Assembly: GCA_024685975.1 (NCBI GenBank)
Contig: JAIBDZ010000002.1
Coordinates: forward strand, 154,908 to 218,907
DNA: 64,000 nucleotides
Origin: Piscirickettsiaceae bacterium
GTDB lineage: Bacteria; Pseudomonadota; Gammaproteobacteria; Nitrosococcales; Methylophagaceae
Direction: 5' to 3'
Made by a program: the position numbers and the translations under genes. The notes beneath the pieces are model-generated. The model had not been told where the DNA came from. It did not search any database and was given only the letters and a program-made list of their open reading frames with translations. Below are positions 56,791-64,000 of the stretch, piece by piece (position 1 is the stretch's first letter; each line of letters starts with the position of its first letter).

Positions 56791-56963
56791 TCATTTCTCT
56801 TCTCCATAATATTTAGAGGTATCTTTCCTGACACCCAACTTGTCTAATAACTTTTCTACTTCATCTCTTTTACTCGGCCTACAAACACCGTTTCTCGGTT
56901 ATGACCTCGTTGAACAATATGATGTGCTGTATTCTCTAATACGATTCTCGCCTGCCTTGGCAT
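56791..56963 (-). pseudogene. Internally deleted REP-associated tyrosine transposase (RAYT, Y1_Tnp) remnant
   Basis: From ATG 56963 the minus strand reads MPRQARIVLENTAHHIVQRG then HNRETVF, the unmistakable start of TnpA-REP/RAYT proteins including the HIVQRGHN block. The reading then changes frame at the likely deletion point, and the other frame reads RPSKRDEVEKLLDKLG to a TGA at 56791, a plausible C-terminal tail. The catalytic Tyr core is gone. It is bracketed by the 20-bp repeats described alongside. Confidence 0.78.
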
Positions 56964-56997
56964 TATTCTCTCCTTCCCTACTCCTTAAACTAATTAA

Positions 56998-57017
56998 AAA
57001 TAAATCTGTCCCCTTTT
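56998..57017 (+). repeat. Right copy of the 20-bp RAYT-associated repeat
   Basis: AAATAAATCTGTCCCCTTTT, identical in sequence and orientation to 56760-56779; a further partial TGTCCCCTTTTTT follows at 57019. Confidence 0.8.
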
Positions 57018-57056
57018 TTGTCCCCTTTTTTCGTTCCTCACTCACAAGTAATATCC

Positions 57057-57383
57057 TTATTTAAAAATAGTTTTAATCTTGCAAATCAGTTCATTGAAAA
57101 AGAGGCAATAATCTCGACAAATAAAATAAACGACATTCATCATTAGAGAAGTCATCGTCATATAAAAGAAAGAGATAACAAACCACAGATATATCCCTCC
57201 GGTATTTATTAATGCTGTTTTATCTTTTAGCAATAAACCGTTTCGATCCATTTCAGGACTCATTCTCATTACGTACCAAAGCATGTCAACGGATAATAAA
57301 AGAGATAACGGTGACCAAACAATTCTGCTAAACATTGATCGTTCGATAGTAAAAATCTGCTTAGCCTGTTCTTCTGTTGGCAT
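57057..57383 (-). CDS. Hypothetical membrane protein (second of pair)
   Basis: A 108-aa protein, no family recognised, with two hydrophobic stretches (~25-40 and ~65-88, LWFVISFFYMTMTSLMMNVVYF) and a short basic tail. Its ATG follows the upstream stop by one base (TGA-A-ATG), so the two genes are translationally coupled. Low-GC and possibly acquired with the adjacent repeat region. Confidence 0.55.
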   Translation of the reverse strand: MPTEEQAKQIFTIERSMFSRIVWSPLSLLLSVDMLWYVMRMSPEMDRNGLLLKDKTALINTGGIYLWFVISFFYMTMTSLMMNVVYFICRDYCLFFNELICKIKTIFK

Positions 57384-57384
57384 T

Positions 57385-57741
57385 TCAAATAATGCCTAAC
57401 GGACGGTTAGGCTTGTATCTGCTATATGGCGTAATAACAAATTGAGCTAGCTGAGAATATGGGGTGTTTTTCAAAAACGCATGCCAAGCTATTGCTTTAG
57501 GAATAAGCAACATAAAAGATAGCGCGATGAAAAAACTCACGGCTTCAGGTTGCTTTGCCACATCATCAAACGCATGCACAGCATTAAGAAATGACATTTT
57601 GTCGACTAAGTATTGGGCCAAAGCATGATCAGTCAAAATCGTCGGTGATAAAGTCACCGCAACAATATATTCAAAGGCCAAAATGTAGACCAACCAACGT
57701 GCATGGCTTTCTAATAAGAAGTATCGTAATGCATCTATCAT
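57385..57741 (-). CDS. Hypothetical membrane protein (first of pair)
   Basis: A 118-aa protein, no family recognised, with hydrophobic segments at ~17-35 (LVYILAFEYIVAVTLSPTIL) and ~70-88 (FFIALSFMLLIPKAIAW). The C-terminus is basic and Pro-rich (RYKPNRPLGII). Paired with the next gene one base downstream; together they could form a two-subunit membrane protein or be halves of an ancestral single protein. Confidence 0.55.
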   Translation of the reverse strand: MIDALRYFLLESHARWLVYILAFEYIVAVTLSPTILTDHALAQYLVDKMSFLNAVHAFDDVAKQPEAVSFFIALSFMLLIPKAIAWHAFLKNTPYSQLAQFVITPYSRYKPNRPLGII

Positions 57742-58069
57742 TATCGCTCCCTAATACTCTCATCTTTATATCGAAGCAAAGGCACCAAGAAAAACTCAAT
57801 CACGATACTCGTCAAGACGTACTCCTATCATTCATCATGAAAAAACAGCTTATCAATTCAATATGCTATGACGTAAAGCGGCCAACTATTCGGCTGTGAC
57901 TTGATATGGAGGTGGTGTTTTAGTGAGGGGTGTGAACCGTATCCATACAGGTCTTTACTTATCCTTATGATGAACGTTTAACTTACACGCCCATGCAACA
58001 TCTTTGTTGATAATATATAACATACAATATTAACTTGATTTATTACGACTCCACAAAGAGAAATTCAAT
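57742..58069. other. 328-bp intergenic region before the DUF808 gene
   Basis: It holds the promoters for the membrane-protein pair (minus) and the DUF808 gene (plus). I see no RNA gene or repeat in it. Confidence 0.4.
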
Positions 58070-58948
58070 ATGGCGAGCGGCTTATTACTTGTTTTAGATG
58101 ATATTGCCTTGTTACTAGATGATACGGCGGCACTCACTAAAGTTGCAGCCAAAAAGACGGCAGGATTATTAGGTGATGATTTGGCTGTCAATGCTGAAAA
58201 AGCGACGGGGTTTAGTGCCTCACGTGAGTTGCATGTCTTATGGGCGATTACAAAAGGTTCACTGTTAAATAAGCTGATTATTCTGCCGCTAGCTTTTCTA
58301 TTAAGTGCTTTTTTACCGCAATTGATTGTGCCTATTCTATTAGTTGGTGGTGCTTATTTAAGCTATGAAGGTGCAGAAAAGATTGTAGAGTGGCTATTTC
58401 CTCACGCGCACTTACATCAGGTTCATGCAAAACCCAATTTACTCAGTACAGAACAATTGGCAACGTTTGAACAGACTAAAATTAAAGATGCGATTCGAAC
58501 TGACTTTATTCTATCCATAGAAATTATTGTTATTACCTTGGCGACAGTGATCGGCCAAACTTTGCCGATGCAGATTGCCGTTGTCAGTGTGATTGCCTTA
58601 TTTGCCACCATTGGAGTCTATGGTTTGGTTGCCTTAATTGTCAGAATGGATGATATGGGCTTATCGTTGATTCAACAATCCAAACAGCAAAGTGGCCTTA
58701 TCGCTCAACTCAATCGTCAGGCCGGACACTCGCTCATCGCCCTATTACCTAAGCTTATCCGCATATTAGAAGTCATTGGTACTATTGCGATGTTATTAGT
58801 CGGCGGCGGTATGTTTGTTCATAATATCGACTGGGTTCATTCCCTTGTCCATTTCTTGCCCAGTTTATTAGCTGATTTAGTCTGTGGCTTAGTCGTTGGA
58901 GCAGTCTTGGTATGCATCATGCATATTGTTAAAAACAAGTCAGCTTAA
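58070..58948 (+). CDS. DUF808 family membrane protein (YedI-like)
   Basis: A 292-aa inner-membrane protein of unknown function identified by MASGLLLVLDDIALLLDDTAALTK at the N-terminus and LLGDDLAVNAEKATGFSASRELHVLW. About six membrane helices. AAAGAGA lies about 9 nt before the ATG. Followed by a c-di-GMP aptamer that has its own promoter. Confidence 0.9.
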   Translation: MASGLLLVLDDIALLLDDTAALTKVAAKKTAGLLGDDLAVNAEKATGFSASRELHVLWAITKGSLLNKLIILPLAFLLSAFLPQLIVPILLVGGAYLSYEGAEKIVEWLFPHAHLHQVHAKPNLLSTEQLATFEQTKIKDAIRTDFILSIEIIVITLATVIGQTLPMQIAVVSVIALFATIGVYGLVALIVRMDDMGLSLIQQSKQQSGLIAQLNRQAGHSLIALLPKLIRILEVIGTIAMLLVGGGMFVHNIDWVHSLVHFLPSLLADLVCGLVVGAVLVCIMHIVKNKSA

Positions 58949-58982
58949 TATATAAACTTCAATAAAAAGCTGTGATGACAAC

Positions 58983-59013
58983 TTGACCTAACATGATTAT
59001 ATGACAGTATAAT
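58983..59013 (+). promoter_or_regulatory. Candidate promoter for the c-di-GMP riboswitch RNA
   Basis: TTGACC (58983-58988), a 19-nt spacer, then a perfect TATAAT (59008-59013), placing a start near 59020, about 15 nt before the aptamer. The spacer is longer than the optimum of 17. Confidence 0.5.
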
Positions 59014-59035
59014 GACAGTTCAAGTTATAACAACA

Positions 59036-59116
59036 ACGCTTTAGCCAAACTTGGTGTGAACCAAGGACGGAAAGCTACAGGTCTTTTTATCCTGTATAAA
59101 AAGATGGCTGGGCTGC
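59036..59116 (+). ncRNA. c-di-GMP-I (GEMM-I) riboswitch aptamer
   Basis: The core reads AGCC-AAAC, then a perfect stem CTTGGT/ACCAAG closed by a GTGA (GNRA) tetraloop, then GGACGGAAAGC, then CTACAGGTC with a second arm TCTTTTTAT/ATAAAAAGA, and GATGGCTGGGCTGC closing the base (AGCC/GGCT). This is the GEMM-I layout of two parallel arms with a tetraloop and its receptor and the conserved GACGnAAAGC. It is followed by a terminator. No co-directional gene lies downstream within the window. Confidence 0.87.
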
Positions 59117-59123
59117 AAAATAC

Positions 59124-59153
59124 AAAAAACCCGCCAATGGCGGGTTTTTCTTT
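59124..59153 (+). terminator. Terminator of the riboswitch RNA, bidirectional with ahpF
   Basis: AAAAAACCCGCC, AAT loop, GGCGGGTTTTT with a TCTTT tail, 8 nt after the aptamer. The symmetrical A/T flanks let it also end ahpF transcription from the minus strand (ahpF stop 24 bp away). Confidence 0.93.
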
Positions 59154-59176
59154 ATCTCATGGTTGCTAAGCGAATA

Positions 59177-60739
59177 TTACGACGCTTCGCCGTCTTGTCT
59201 AATCAAATAGTCAAAAGCACTCAATGACGCTTTAGCCCCATCCCCCATCGCAATGATAATTTGTTTATATGGTGTCGTTGTCACATCACCAGCAGCAAAC
59301 ACACCATCCATTGAGGTCCGCGCATGGTCATCAACTTCAATCTCGCCATATTGGCTTAATTCGACTGAGCCTTTTAACCAGTCTGTATTTGGCACCAAAC
59401 CAATTTGAACAAACACAGCCGATAAAGCGATGCGGTGTTCTTCGTCAGACGCGCGATCAAGATAGACTAACTCTGTTACTTTACCATCAGCCCCTAATAC
59501 TTCCGTACTTTGAGCATTGGTCACCACTGTCACATTATTTAAGCTAAACAATTTTGTTTGTAAAACCGCATCGGCTCTTAAGTTTTCAGCATATTCTAAT
59601 AAGGTGACATGGTTCACTAAGCCAGCTAAATCAATCGCCGCTTCAACACCGGAATTACCACCACCGACAACAGCAACATCTTTACCTTTATATAAAGGAC
59701 CATCGCAATGTGGGCAATAAGCAACGCCGTGACCACGGTAAGTATCTTCACCGGGAATGCCTAATTCACGCCATTTAGCACCGGTCGCTAAAATAATCGT
59801 CCGGCTTTGTAATAACGCGCCGCTTTCTAACTCAAGCGTCAATTGACCCTCTTTAGTCGTTAGCGTTTTAGCCCGTTGCAGGTCCATGATGTCAACGCCA
59901 TAGCCTTTAACTTGTTGCTCTAATGCTGCGGTCAATTTAGGACCATCTGTTTCTTGCACAGAAATGAAGTTTTCGATCGTCAATGTGTCCATTAATTGGC
60001 CACCAAAACGCTCTCCCACCATACCGGTACGAATACCTTTACGTGCAGCATAAACCGCTGCCGCAGAAGCCGCAGGACCACCGCCTACAATCAACACATC
60101 AAAGGGATCTTTACGGTTAATTTTTTCGGCGACTTTGGCCTCAGCACCACTGTCTAATTTGGCGACGATTTCTGGTAATAACATCCGGCCTTGACCGAAG
60201 ACTTCACCATTTAAATAAACCGTAGGCACAGACATGATTTCACGCTGTTCAACTTCTTCAGGGTATAAACCACCATCAATCATGACGTGACTGATATTCG
60301 GGTTTAATATCGACATCATATTAAGCGCTTGAACAACATCGGGGCAGTTCTGGCATGACAATGAAATATATGTTTCAAAATGATAGTCACCGTCTAATGC
60401 TTTGATTTGCTCAATCGTATCTTCATCCAATTTCATTGGATGACCACCAGAGTGTAATAACGCTAAGACAAGTGACGTAAATTCGTGTCCCATTGGAATA
60501 CCAGCAAAACGTACATTCGCCGCTTTTCCAGAACGCGCAATAGCAAATGATGGGGTGCGTTCACTCGCATCATCTGATTTGCGTAAAGTAACCAACTGAG
60601 ACATTGTCGCAATTTCTTCAAGCAATTCACGCATTTCATTTGACTTGTCGCTGTCATCATAAGATGCAATCAACTCAACGGCATTCGTCAAATTGCCTAA
60701 ATAGCTTTTTAATTGGGTTGCGATATTTGTTTCTAACAT
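59177..60739 (-). CDS. ahpF: Alkyl hydroperoxide reductase subunit F
   Basis: A 520-aa NADH-dependent flavoprotein that reduces AhpC. N-terminal double thioredoxin-fold domain with [10 protein letters not shown], then a TrxB-like half: FAD motif [17 protein letters not shown], redox centre [11 protein letters not shown] motif [16 protein letters not shown], and C-terminal [15 protein letters not shown]. It follows ahpC after an 81-bp gap that holds a strong hairpin. Confidence 0.96.
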   Translation of the reverse strand: MLETNIATQLKSYLGNLTNAVELIASYDDSDKSNEMRELLEEIATMSQLVTLRKSDDASERTPSFAIARSGKAANVRFAGIPMGHEFTSLVLALLHSGGHPMKLDEDTIEQIKALDGDYHFETYISLSCQNCPDVVQALNMMSILNPNISHVMIDGGLYPEEVEQREIMSVPTVYLNGEVFGQGRMLLPEIVAKLDSGAEAKVAEKINRKDPFDVLIVGGGPAASAAAVYAARKGIRTGMVGERFGGQLMDTLTIENFISVQETDGPKLTAALEQQVKGYGVDIMDLQRAKTLTTKEGQLTLELESGALLQSRTIILATGAKWRELGIPGEDTYRGHGVAYCPHCDGPLYKGKDVAVVGGGNSGVEAAIDLAGLVNHVTLLEYAENLRADAVLQTKLFSLNNVTVVTNAQSTEVLGADGKVTELVYLDRASDEEHRIALSAVFVQIGLVPNTDWLKGSVELSQYGEIEVDDHARTSMDGVFAAGDVTTTPYKQIIIAMGDGAKASLSAFDYLIRQDGEAS

Positions 60740-60773
60740 GATCGGTCTACTTTATTAAAAATTCAGTTAGTAA

Positions 60774-60795
60774 TGCCTGGGCAGAAGCCCAGGCA
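60774..60795 (-). promoter_or_regulatory. Intercistronic hairpin between ahpC and ahpF
   Basis: TGCCTGGGC-TTCT-GCCCAGGCA (minus strand): a perfect 9-bp GC-rich stem with a 4-nt loop, no adjoining T-run. It could protect the ahpC 3' end or partly terminate, giving more AhpC than AhpF. Confidence 0.65.
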
Positions 60796-60820
60796 CACTC
60801 GGATTAAACCTAAATTCAGC

Positions 60821-61387
60821 TTAGATTTTGCCGACAAGATCTAATGAAGGTGATAATGTTTCATCACCTGGCTGCCAAGAAGCAGGGCAAACTTCGCCTT
60901 CATGTGTTGCAATGTATTGTGCAGCTTGTACTTTACGAACAAGTTCTTTCGCACTACGGCCAATACCTAAGTCATGAACTTCAGCAACTTTGATCATGCC
61001 TTCTGGATCAACAACGAAAGTACCACGAAGTGCTAAACCTTCTTCTTCAATCATGACATCGAAGTTTCTGCTGATAACACCAGTAGGATCACCGATCATT
61101 GGGAATTTGATTTTAGCAATTGTGTCAGACGCATCATGCCAAGCTTTATGTGTGAAATGCGTATCAGTTGAGACTGAATACACTTCAACACCCATACCTT
61201 GAAGCTGCTCATAATGATCAGCAAGATCGCCTAATTCTGTAGGGCAGACGAAAGTGAAGTCAGCAGGATAGAAGAAAAATACTGACCATTTTCCTTTTGC
61301 ATCAGCATCAGAAACACTGACGTCTTTGCCGTTTTGGTAAGCAGTTGCGTTAAAAGGTTTGATCTCTGTATTAATTATTGAAGACAT
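60821..61387 (-). CDS. ahpC: Alkyl hydroperoxide reductase subunit C (2-Cys peroxiredoxin)
   Basis: A 188-aa typical 2-Cys peroxiredoxin: peroxidatic Cys in FYPADFTFVCPTELGDLADHY, resolving Cys in GEVCPASWQPGDETL, and GGLG-type region replaced by DPTGVISRNFDV, all as in enterobacterial AhpC. It is upstream of ahpF in the usual order. Confidence 0.97.
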   Translation of the reverse strand: MSSIINTEIKPFNATAYQNGKDVSVSDADAKGKWSVFFFYPADFTFVCPTELGDLADHYEQLQGMGVEVYSVSTDTHFTHKAWHDASDTIAKIKFPMIGDPTGVISRNFDVMIEEEGLALRGTFVVDPEGMIKVAEVHDLGIGRSAKELVRKVQAAQYIATHEGEVCPASWQPGDETLSPSLDLVGKI

Positions 61388-61689
61388 TCTTTTTTTTACT
61401 CCTCGTTGTGGTTATGTTGATATAAACAACGGAAGGAATTTTATAACCCTATAGAAGAAGACGCCAACAACTTGTTTCGATAATATCAATCGGCTAACAC
61501 GATTAATAGTCATAAAATTGAAACATTACTTCAATAACTAATGTAAGCAACTGATTCTGGTCTTATTTCAAATTCGGGTGATGTTATACCCTGAACTGAA
61601 AAAACCATGATGGCTTTTTTATCGTCATGTCATTAATCAACAGCAGGGCCTATTTTTGCGCTGAAAATTTGCGCTAAGTGAACATCGTG
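61388..61689. other. 302-bp region between rep and ahpC
   Basis: Contains the ahpC promoter region and, near the rep end, the hairpin described separately. I looked for the four-part OxyR pattern and found only an unconvincing ATAG half-site near 61460. Confidence 0.4.
61599..61620 (-). terminator. Weak terminator after rep
   Basis: AAAAAACCA-TGA-TGGCTTTTTT: a short stem with one A-C mismatch flanked by A and T runs, about 70 bp after the rep stop. Confidence 0.45.
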
Positions 61690-63702
61690 CTATTGCAGCA
61701 TGTCTCGAATATTAGAGAGGTGAGCTTTGCCTCGCTCTTTTCGCTCTTCAGGATCGACCTGACTTTTTTCTGTCGTCCAAATCAAATCATCGGGCGGTAA
61801 CTCACGTAAAAATCGGCTTTCTTCACAGGTCACCTTTTCGCCATAACGCTTGCGGCTATTGGCCATCGTAAACACTAGACTACGTTGTGCTCGCGTAATA
61901 CCAACATAAGCTAAGCGCCTTTCTTCTTCAATACTGTCTTCTTCGATACTAGTGCGATGAGGTAATATTTCTTCTTCCATGCCAATAATATAGACATGCG
62001 GGAATTCAAGCCCTTTTGCAGCATGCATGGTCATCAAATGCACTGCATCAGCTTGGTTCTCATCTTCTTGACGCTCAAGGATATCCATTAAAGTCAATCT
62101 TGCTGCAATATCGCCAATACTTTTTTGTTCCGTATCTCCGTCAATAATGCGTTCTATCCAAGCCAATAACTCTTCGACATTTTCCATTCGTCTCATCGCT
62201 TTATTGGGATCGCCCGTCACTTCTTCTAACCAAGCTCGATAATCGACTTCTTCAATCATATCTCGAATAGCCGCCATCATATCGCCTCGTTTCACTCTAT
62301 CGGCAATATCCACCAACCACTGACTAAAATGTTCAATATGGGCCATGGCTTTTGTGGATAATTTTTCAGCTAAACCTAGCTCAAAACACGCGCCAAACAA
62401 ACTGGTTTTGCGCTCTGCCGCATACTCACCTAATGTTTGTAATGTTGTCGCGCCAATGCCTCTTCGAGGGGTATTAATAACGCGTAAAAAAGCATTATCA
62501 TCATCTTGATTGGCCATGAGACGTAAATACGCCATCATATCTTTGACCTCTACACGAGAGAAAAAAGACGTGCCTCCTGTCAGAAAATACGGCACATTAT
62601 GTTCACGTAAAATACGTTCTATCGGCCGAGATTGATGGTTACTACGATACAAAATCGCATAATCTTTAAAGTCTGCTTGATGTTTCAACTTATGATAAAG
62701 CAACTCTGAGACGACTTTCTCTGACTCATGATCATCATCACGACAACCAATCACACGAATGGGATCGCCTTCCCCCATTGCACTCCACAACTGCTTGTCA
62801 AATAAATGCGGATTATGGCTAATCAAGCCATTGGCAACCCGTAAAATCCGCCCCATTGAACGATAATTTTGCTCAAGCTTAATCATCGTTAGTCGGGGAA
62901 AGTCTTGTTTTAATTGCGCCAAGTTTTCAGGTCGAGCACCACGCCATGAGTAAACAGATTGGTCATCATCTCCCACCACCGTTAATGCTTCACGGATCCC
63001 CACTAATTGTTTCACCAATTCATATTGGCAACCATTGGTATCTTGATATTCATCGACAAGTAAATAATGGATCCGAGCTTGCCAACGTTGCAACACCTCG
63101 GGATGAGCTCGATAGAGTAATACGGGTAACAAAATAAGATCATCAAAATCAACGCCGTTATAGGCTTTTAATGCGTCAACATAACGTTGATACACTTTTG
63201 CCGCCGATGCTTGGCTTTCATCTTCAGCTTGCTTTAATGCTTGTTCGGGCAAAATGAGCTGGTTTTTCCATTCTGAAATTTGCCATTGGCATTGTTCAGC
63301 ATGTTCGCTATCTGCCGCAAAATCACGCCCCATCAAGTCACGCAATACTGCCAAACTATCTTGTGCATCAAAAATAGAAAAACCGCTTCGATAGCCTAAA
63401 TGAGCAAACTCTTTTCGTAAGATCGTCAGCCCTAGGTTATGAAATGTTGACACCATCAAACCACGACTAGACACATCCCGTGCCGCCATCAGTTCAGCCA
63501 CACGCCCTTTCATTTCTCTTGCGGCTTTATTGGTAAAGGTCACCGCGGCTATATGCCTCGCTTGCACACCACATTGCTCGATTAGATAAGCAATTTTTCG
63601 TGTAATAACACGTGTCTTCCCACTACCCGCACCGGCTAACACCAGTAAAGGGCCATCAACATGACGTACAGCTTCACGTTGTTGTGGATTTAAATCTTGC
63701 AA
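61690..63702 (-). CDS. rep: ATP-dependent DNA helicase Rep
   Basis: A 670-aa UvrD/Rep-family SF1A helicase that clears proteins ahead of replication forks. Motifs: QQREAVRHVDGPLLVLAGAGSGKT (Q motif and Walker A), LVDEYQDTN, VVGDDDQSVYSWRGA, LEQNYRS, LMTMHAAKGLEFPHV and EERRLAYVGITRAQ. MNPQQREAV-like start and 670 aa match Rep (673 aa in E. coli) rather than UvrD. Confidence 0.94.
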   Translation of the reverse strand: MQDLNPQQREAVRHVDGPLLVLAGAGSGKTRVITRKIAYLIEQCGVQARHIAAVTFTNKAAREMKGRVAELMAARDVSSRGLMVSTFHNLGLTILRKEFAHLGYRSGFSIFDAQDSLAVLRDLMGRDFAADSEHAEQCQWQISEWKNQLILPEQALKQAEDESQASAAKVYQRYVDALKAYNGVDFDDLILLPVLLYRAHPEVLQRWQARIHYLLVDEYQDTNGCQYELVKQLVGIREALTVVGDDDQSVYSWRGARPENLAQLKQDFPRLTMIKLEQNYRSMGRILRVANGLISHNPHLFDKQLWSAMGEGDPIRVIGCRDDDHESEKVVSELLYHKLKHQADFKDYAILYRSNHQSRPIERILREHNVPYFLTGGTSFFSRVEVKDMMAYLRLMANQDDDNAFLRVINTPRRGIGATTLQTLGEYAAERKTSLFGACFELGLAEKLSTKAMAHIEHFSQWLVDIADRVKRGDMMAAIRDMIEEVDYRAWLEEVTGDPNKAMRRMENVEELLAWIERIIDGDTEQKSIGDIAARLTLMDILERQEDENQADAVHLMTMHAAKGLEFPHVYIIGMEEEILPHRTSIEEDSIEEERRLAYVGITRAQRSLVFTMANSRKRYGEKVTCEESRFLRELPPDDLIWTTEKSQVDPEERKERGKAHLSNIRDMLQ

Positions 63703-63823
63703 TGGGCAACCTCAGGAGAAATAGCGCTTAGTTGGCAAAGCACCAACGTTTATTTAGCCCGCCATAATATAACGAAAACCATGTTTTGCAATCTTTGTCT
63801 TAGCTTCCATCTACAAATAAATA

Positions 63824-64000
63824 TTAATGTCGAGTATCTAAGCGACGATAGCCAATGGCTTCCATTAAATGTGCTGTTGAAATTTGATCCACCGCAGCCA
63901 AATCAGCGATAGTCCGCGCCACTTTAATGATGCGATGATAAGCTCGCGCCGACAAACCAAGTCGAACCATTGCTTGCTCTAATAAATGATAATCTGCATC
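63824..64000 (-). CDS. ComM/YifB-family Mg-chelatase-like ATPase, C-terminal fragment (runs off window)
   Basis: The minus-strand frame enters at 64000 and stops at 63824, giving the last 58 residues: [19 protein letters not shown] and [12 protein letters not shown], the standard C-terminus of the ComM/YifB family, which promotes branch migration in natural transformation. The start lies beyond the window. Confidence 0.88.
   Translation of the reverse strand, partial: DADYHLLEQAMVRLGLSARAYHRIIKVARTIADLAAVDQISTAHLMEAIGYRRLDTRH

Noticed and set aside
56840-57064. 74-codon plus-strand ORF
   Set aside because: It is antisense to the RAYT remnant and runs through the repeat; shadow frame.
59269-59547. 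Plus-strand ORF just after the riboswitch terminator, a possible regulated gene
   Set aside because: It is entirely antisense to ahpF, His/Gln/Leu-rich and without a ribosome site; not a plausible riboswitch target.
61388-61500. OxyR binding site upstream of ahpC
   Set aside because: Only a half-site resembling ATAG near 61460; the spaced four-part pattern is not present, so not listed as a feature.
1-64000. CRISPR arrays, prophage, rRNA, replication origin
   Set aside because: No regularly spaced repeats, phage structural genes, rRNA sequence or DnaA-box cluster was recognised on reading.

Overview
The window reads as a moderate-to-low GC gammaproteobacterial chromosome. The evidence is the rsxABCDGE-nth order, the uvrC-pgsA-tRNA-Gly-tRNA-Cys order, an aa3-type oxidase assembly block (ctaA-ctaB), single-copy mfd, rep and comM-like genes, and a VPR/VCR-class integron attC site. 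A marine, aerobic, Methylophaga-like or other Thiotrichales lineage would fit, but that is inference from gene content only. Coding density is high. Both ends cut a gene: a SCO-like assembly protein on the left and the C-terminus of a ComM/YifB-family ATPase on the right.

Layout. 1-2.4 kb: heme A / cytochrome oxidase assembly. 2.5-9.6 kb (minus): a four-gene, translationally coupled signalling operon of TonB-dependent receptor, YfiR-like periplasmic protein, CHASE8 hybrid histidine kinase and REC-PAS-GGDEF-EAL regulator. 9.9-15.1 kb: regulators beside likely targets: an MHYT-LytTR membrane regulator with a PfpI-family enzyme, a LysR regulator with a divergent SDR, and a Crp/Fnr-type regulator with a periplasmic DsrE protein. 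Candidate operators are visible for each. 15.2-20.2 kb: an RbbA/YhiH-type ABC export system. 20.7-23.5 kb: a P2-type cation ATPase. 23.6-29.5 kb: a small Cys-rich gene whose start contains an A AAA AAG slippery heptamer, a haloacid-dehalogenase-like gene, a diguanylate cyclase, and a rimK-rimB-aspartoacylase cluster in which RimK carries a C-terminal RCK/TrkA-C-like domain. 29.9-32.9 kb: four gene cassettes separated by attC sites with no integrase in the window (a CALIN), lying just beyond the tRNA pair. 33.4-45.9 kb: tRNA-Cys, tRNA-Gly, pgsA, uvrC, an unannotated 56-aa membrane peptide, mfd, a radical SAM protein and housekeeping enzymes. 46.1-56.7 kb: DAHP synthase, the Rnf/Rsx complex, nth, and metY. 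56.7-57.1 kb: the internally deleted remnant of a REP-associated tyrosine transposase bounded by a 20-bp repeat. 58.1-61.4 kb: a DUF808 protein, a self-standing c-di-GMP-I riboswitch RNA, and ahpC-ahpF. 61.7-63.7 kb: rep.

A recurring theme is cyclic di-GMP: a GGDEF-EAL response regulator, a GGEEF cyclase with an I-site, a rim cluster (c-di-GMP-responsive in Pseudomonas), and a c-di-GMP aptamer that has its own promoter and terminator but no co-directional gene. It points at the 3' end of ahpF. That RNA, the cassette array and the YfiR-CHASE8-kinase operon are the most promising items to follow up.
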